From: Rhyacophila brunnea
Lineage: Eukaryota > Arthropoda > Insecta > Trichoptera > Rhyacophilidae
Assembly (NCBI GenBank): GCA_022495005.1
Contig: JAGYXB010000463.1
Span: 434,001 to 498,000 of the forward strand
Reading direction: 5' to 3'
Length of the DNA: 64,000 bases
Made by a program: the position numbers and the translations under genes. Below the pieces are notes generated by a model. It worked only from the letters and a program-made list of their open reading frames with translations. It did not search any database and was not told where the DNA came from. Shown one piece after another: positions 58,170 to 64,000 of this stretch. Positions within the stretch are counted from its first letter, which is position 1. The number at the start of each line of letters is the position of its first letter.

Positions 58170-61100
58170 AGATAAATATTTTAGATTTCGATTTCGAGCT
58201 GTTACCATTTATTCCAATAATCCTAATATTATTATATAAATAATTAACCATATTATTGTATTTGAAGTACGGCCAGACTATAATAGTAGGCCTTGCCTAC
58301 TACGGTGATATTGTAAACAAGTAGCCAATTCAAAAATGAAGCTAAATTTTTCGGGCCCAGAGAATGTGTTGTAATCTCGAGCCCCGCCGATAAGTTAAAA
58401 ATCAACTATTCCATTATTGAGTACAATTAGCATATAAATATTATTTTTTGATGTAGATATCAATTACCTATTATTTGAATCAAAATAATTATATCAAGTG
58501 TTCTGCAATTACCCGTAACCTAACATAACCCCATAGTGTCATAGTATATTAAACAGTTACTTTTACTACAAAATAATAATATAAACTACTCTCTTCGTAC
58601 GTTATTCAATTACCAACGGTGTATATTCTGGGTACTTTCCTATATATTTTTTCCGTCGTGTCAGACAATAAATACGCATTAGAAAAATAATAAGCCTGTA
58701 TCATACGTTGTATGGCGGATGTAGCACGTTTTGAACGAAACATGAAAGATTTACGACCCAACTTTGTTTAACGCCTGTTTCTATCCTAGTTTGTATCTAG
58801 ACTACAATTCACATAACAATTCCACATATATAATAAAAGATACAACTAAATCTGCCAATGTCAAATAATATTATACAATTGTTTAACAAAAAATATAATA
58901 AATTAAATGTTGTTAAATTATTATATATAGTCTCTATAGATTTCTTTGGTAAACATTAATTTTAAATGTATATAGAGGTGAACATTACCAGAAACATTGC
59001 TTGAAACCGTAACACAATACATGTTCATAATGTTATACTATTTAGATTAGAATATTACATACAAACTAAGCTTAGTAGTTATTCGTCATTTTAGATGGGT
59101 ACTGCTTCTAGGGTGATATAACATATGGTGTATGTATATTATCAAGAAATATTAGAATACAATTTTACTCTAGAACCTAAGTTAAGAAGATAACGAGATG
59201 AAGAGTGCTTAGGGATATGTATGCTATAAATACAATTCAATAAAACGTATAATATAACAATTTATAATATTTTATATTGTATGTTTTTGTTCACGCATGG
59301 TATATGTCGTAATATATGAAAAACTATGCCATGCGGAATATGGATTTAGTAGGTATGTTAAATTTGTAATTAGCAAGAAATCGTATAGAGAATAGTTACA
59401 ATTTTACAGAGTTAACGATTACAGACAACATACAGTTTAGTTTAGAATATTCAAGTAATTAATTAGGCAAATATTAATATCAGTCCGATTCCTATTACCG
59501 ATCCCACCAGCTAAGGTAGCATAGCCTGATCGATACCTGGACAGAAAACATATTCAAACCATAAATATTTTTTCAAATATCTTATCGGAATCTACGGAAC
59601 TAAATGTCATTGATACGCATACATAATACTCAATAAAAATATAATGTTACATTGTAAGATCTTGTGAATTATGTGTTGAGTTAAAAATAGTTTATTAAAC
59701 TATTAGCAAGGCAAGTATGTTATAACAAAAAAAATTACTGATTCTGACACCGGTTAGTAAATAAGGTAATTTAATAGTTTGATTTTAAATACAAAAGCCA
59801 ATTTCCAATTAATAACGCAATTTGTATTGTATAAACATTCGTTAATTTGTCTGAATTAAATAAGATACCTATAGCATAAGGGTTAGTGCGTGATTCCCAA
59901 GGGGCGCAGGTTCAAATCCTTCTGGGTGTTTCTAATAGTTTTTTTAGTGGTTATAAATTTTTCAAACGTGTTTTCAAATTATGTATGATAAATATCATTA
60001 ATAATAATAGCTAATCGTAAAAGATATGTAGGTAATGCATATTTTATATTTTTTTTTCAAATTGTAAATTTATCCAAGAATTATTTATTTTTAATACTCG
60101 TATTTTTAGATAGGTACAAATTGATTATTTAAAACACTTAAATAAAATATACGTAAATTGTATTAAATTTGATATTTAGTATTCTGTCGTCGGTCGCCCC
60201 ACTATACTTCCCTTTAAGTCAACCAATAAACTCAATTGCCACGTCATAGTTTCTACGAGAAATAATGATTGTTGGATCGCGGCCCTCGTAGTCCAATTCG
60301 TCAGTCACTGGTCTCACATCCTTAGTCTCCGGGTTTTAACCCATTTTTTCAATGCTCTTATTACACTATTGTAATTGGGCCTCGTGATATTAGGTTGTAT
60401 CGAAGAAAAAAAAATGACAAATTAAACCCATTTAGTTGTTGATAAAAAAAAATGATTCAGAAATTTGTGGCATTACAAAATATAGTACCTAATGAAATAA
60501 TTATTTATTTAAGATTGGGATATCCTCAAAATATTTAATTTCTTCATAGCTTACTCACAATACGTGATCCCTTATTGTCAATTCAGTATTATTTGGCAAA
60601 AACATGACTGTTACACTCTCGCTGTATGTGGGAGGGCGTACGACCCTATCTACTAAAAAAACAAATCGAAAATTTAAATCTTGATCAGAGATAGATGATT
60701 TTGCGTTCATACTACAGGTTTCCGCCGTTAAATTACATTTTTACATCCTTGTAGATCAAATTCAAAATTTGTTTTTTTAGATTCGCAAGAAGTTGTTCAT
60801 GTACTCGTACATTTGTTTACTTTATAATGTACTAGCATTATAATGATGTTGACTATCAGACCTTTTGCTTCATCAGATCTATCTAGACCACGGCACGAAA
60901 CTGTAAATTTTAATCGTAGTAACACTAAATTACTTATACTTGAAATACAATATGATAAGCTGCTTGTAGGAATTGATTATTGTTTCATATTAGAAAAAAT
61001 GGTATAATGTTAATTAATATGAACGAAATATGCAATCAAAAATCTTCATTTACTACTAATAGGTTACCACATTTTATTTTAATTTACGCAATAACTGGTA

Positions 61101-63200
61101 CTATTTGACTATAAATGACTTTAGAGCTATCTTATTTTAAAGTACATATGGCGTAAGCTAATGATGGTGGTTATAGAGAGAATAAAACAACATATACGCA
61201 ACAGCGGAAAACCATTTTTTAAAAATCGACTTCTCTTATGATAGGTTAGAAATGCGCTAGATACATTAATTCTCTAACATCTTCAACATTAAACCAATTT
61301 TTCAGTTGCATAGTCCAGAAAAAGTCTTTCTTTAACCGTTTCATAATACATTGCAGAGCATTGTGGTATAAGTATTAATTTTGAAATAAATTTCTTGTGT
61401 TTGATAATTATTACTACGTACACTGTCATCAATGAATGAATGTAATAATTATTGGTAGAAAAACACAACCCTAAGTGCTATGGTAAGTGAAAAATTTCTA
61501 ACATAATGCAATCAATCAACATCAAAAGACTTTTATGACGAGATGTTTGATGTGAAGCATCAGCATTAGCATTTTTATGACTGAATATATCTCAGGAGTA
61601 GTTACCCAAAACTGAAGTCACCACTTACACAAAAGTGATATGATCGGGTAGTCACTTATGATGATACAAAATTGTCGGAGGAATCCGAGGTTCACCTTAG
61701 ACTATCGCTCTCATGATGGTTAATGCCGCATTTAGTGACGTAAAGGCGCGACGCACTGATTGATCTAGAGGTCCTATAATATGATAATAATAAATACAGG
61801 AATTTCGTATTGCTTTAGATAATATTTTACTCATTTTGTGAGAAATATAATTTATTTTGTTGTGACTGGTTTCTCTTCGGAGGCCCTTTTTTAAATTTTC
61901 TGACAAATCCGTTGCGTAATTTTTGTCAAAAAACACTTCGGTAGTTATTATAATGGTGATTAGGTTGTTTTGTGTGGTATTATGGGTTAATTCAACCACT
62001 TACAATATCATGTGAAAGCTTAATATATTAAAGCTTAATGCATTAGGTTTAAAGCTTTCCATGTAATCTTATAATGTCACATACTAATTATATTTATTAT
62101 TATAATCGCAAGTTGAAATTTAATGCTAGAATGGGTCACAATCTGGTATACTAAACTCCTTGTATCCAACGCCTTATGTTAGTCCATCTTCGTTTGCGAA
62201 ATACAAATCTATCCGTTGGGAGCTCGTAAACCCGAAATGGCTTCGTAATTAAACTTATTTCCAAATAATTAAATTTTACTACCTTTGTGGCGGCGCCAAA
62301 GGTTAAGGGATTATTAATTTTAGAACTTGAGGGGGTTGTCTGACTAACTTCCGGAATTAATTTTCTTATAATTTTGATTTATGCCTTTTATCGGCAACTA
62401 TCCGTTTAGATAGGCGAGAGTTACTGTTAATAGATATTGTATCCATTTCAATGTCAAATATATACCTATACCCAATTATAATTATATTATTGTAGAATTA
62501 ATAATAACTAAGTCGAAATAACTTTATAATTTTGTTATCATTGCAGATAACAGGTAAATTATTTGAAATTTGACGAAGGCCTATCTATCCGCTATTCAAG
62601 AGAATTTTGGAATAAGTATAACCAAGGAACTGAATTACTATTGAACTTTGAGTAAAAGGCAAAATTTAATAATGTAACTATTGCAAACTTTATCATTTTC
62701 TCAATTAACATTGTCGGTGTTTAAATCATCTACTAATCAAACTGTGTTTTCATGATATTGCTGAATATATACAAAATAAGACTGTAATAAGTATGAATAT
62801 ATACATTGAAGTTGGAGAATATTGAGTTAAACGTGGATTTACTTTTATAACAATTTATAATACTTGTTTGCTTATAAGTTATTAGTTAAACAACTTTGTT
62901 TAAGTAATAACTTTTTAAAGACTGATGTTTTTTTATATATTCCAATAGTTAGCTCCATTAAATTCCCAATACTTTGCCATTATTCCCAGTATAGACGATT
63001 TTACACCGCTTGAGTTGTAAAATATTTTTAATTATAATTACTGATAATCTATTATTAGGTTTTGACGATTTATACACTTATCGAGTGTATTATCAGTGAT
63101 AATGTAGGAGTTTTTTACAAACACTTAAACTATCCATAATTTTTTTGTTATATTTTGTATTGTGATCCTTGACTTGATAGTTATGTATTTTTGTTTGATT
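58170..63200. other. AT-rich region with tRNA-like scraps
   Basis: At 59872-59935, TAGCATAAGGGTTAGTGCG and GCAGGTTCAAATCC give A- and B-box-like elements of a tRNA-derived repeat. It is followed by TTTTTTTAGTGG and GTGTTTTCAAATTATGTA, recalling family D arms. At 60270-60345 a weaker tRNA-like run ends in GGGTTTTAACCC. The minus ORF 61697-61999 (100 aa) has no recognisable motif. Confidence 0.45.
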
Positions 63201-63290
63201 TAATAAAACGCATTTTTTTTTTGGAGTATTTATTCCACATTAATCAATACATTAGAACCGGTTTCGTAAGCCTCAGAGGGACATTTTCAA
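63201..63290 (-). repeat. Short retroelement tail, second copy
   Basis: On the minus strand it reads AAAATGTCCCTCTGAGG, ACGAAACCGGTTCTAATG, GTGGAATAAATACTCC, an A run and ATGCGTTTTATT. It is homologous to the 97-bp insert at 30934-31030. Confidence 0.6.
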
Positions 63291-64000
63291 CTGAATATAT
63301 ATTATATAATAGAATATATAGAATAAATCGAATATAATACCTATGTTATTGTATAAATTTATTATATAAGTTAGAATGAACTGTATTAGTTTTCCGTATG
63401 TATTTACCTTTTAGTGAGTGCACATAGTGCCTAAAGATGCCGAAAGGAGTAGTACAAAACTTAAATGAATTATAACATATTTAAACGTTTATTAAATTGC
63501 ATTAATTTCGGCTATAGGTTTTTATGTTTTAAATCAAGGAATCAATAATTATGTTCCATATTACTAACCGACATCCGAATCACTCCAAATTTTTGTTGTA
63601 ACGTACTTTCATTTGCTAACAATTTAATAAACTATTTATTTTACTCAATGAATAACTTATATAATTTATATTCAATATAATTTCAAACATAGAACCTTCC
63701 TAGTACTATATCCTTAATCACTCCAATTCCCAAAAATAGATAATAATCTTTTAATCTACCCTTGATACAAGGAAAACTTATCAGAGTATAGATTCATTAA
63801 TAATCCGATACAAGTCATTAGTAATGATTTTGGAGTCAGGATTACTACATGACCAAGTTTACTACTTGTAGCCTTCACACATCCATCATAATTTCAATGT
63901 ACGAATTAGTTAAGTAAAACGTACAACGGCAAATACCAACTCAGGCATCGAGCGTAAATAGACTATGACATAACGATCCGTTACATAATCTATCTATACG
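63291..64000. other. AT-rich end of window
   Basis: Nothing supportable is seen. Confidence 0.5.

Noticed and set aside
59872..59935. Candidate tRNA gene
   Set aside because: The A and B boxes are plausible but the T stem and acceptor stem do not pair; treated as a SINE-like scrap.
61697..61999. 100-aa minus-strand ORF
   Set aside because: No recognisable domain; its composition fits chance reading of AT-rich sequence.
1..64000. CRISPR arrays, operons, bacterial features
   Set aside because: No regularly spaced repeats or prokaryotic gene organisation; the sequence is clearly eukaryotic.

Overview
This is AT-rich eukaryotic nuclear DNA that looks like intergenic or intronic sequence from an insect. 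The evidence is the mix of transposable elements: two near-full-length non-LTR retrotransposons (LINEs) with endonuclease, reverse transcriptase and RNase H domains; two mariner elements with TA target duplications; a Helitron remnant; hAT remnants; tRNA-derived SINEs; and many MITE-like inverted-repeat elements. The AT-rich flanks and this element mix would suit a hemipteran such as an aphid, but that is only an impression; the sequence does not fix the species. I found no convincing host gene exon, rRNA gene or intact tRNA gene.

Layout. 0.4-3.8 kb: the tail of a decayed LINE, a 0.37 kb MITE-like element (family A, copy 1), a dispersed repeat (family R) and a SINE. 3.86-9.18 kb: LINE copy A, minus strand, with a 13-bp target-site duplication and an A-rich tail. 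9.2-17 kb: mostly unannotatable AT-rich DNA with a second R copy. 17-20.3 kb: three LINE 3' fragments, one interrupted by family A copy 2, then a family B MITE. 23.4-31.1 kb: a dense patch of three SINE copies, LINE tails, further MITEs (families B and C) and a hAT transposase remnant. 32.0-35.4 kb: a small inverted-repeat element with a tRNA-like core, a CpG-richer patch and a probable copia-type RT scrap.

36.999-45.875 kb is a nest of elements bounded by two mariners that diverge from each other. Mariner 1 (minus strand) abuts a truncated jockey-type LINE. That LINE is split by a 723-bp hAT-like MITE with an 8-bp duplication. Next comes a Helitron that keeps both termini and a Pif1-type helicase but has lost its Rep region. 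Mariner 2 (plus strand) is itself interrupted by a 379-bp MITE. 47.7-50.3 kb holds LINE fragments and a large fold-back element whose arms carry tRNA-like promoter boxes. 52.79-58.17 kb is LINE copy B, the same family and orientation as copy A about 49 kb away. The last 6 kb is sparse, with tRNA-like scraps and one short repeat tail.

Nothing here works as a pathway. Every coding region is transposon-derived and nearly all are visibly broken. The one intact open reading frame of note is ORF1 of LINE copy B. The value of the window lies in the nesting, which gives relative insertion ages, and in several short non-autonomous families defined by copies within the window.
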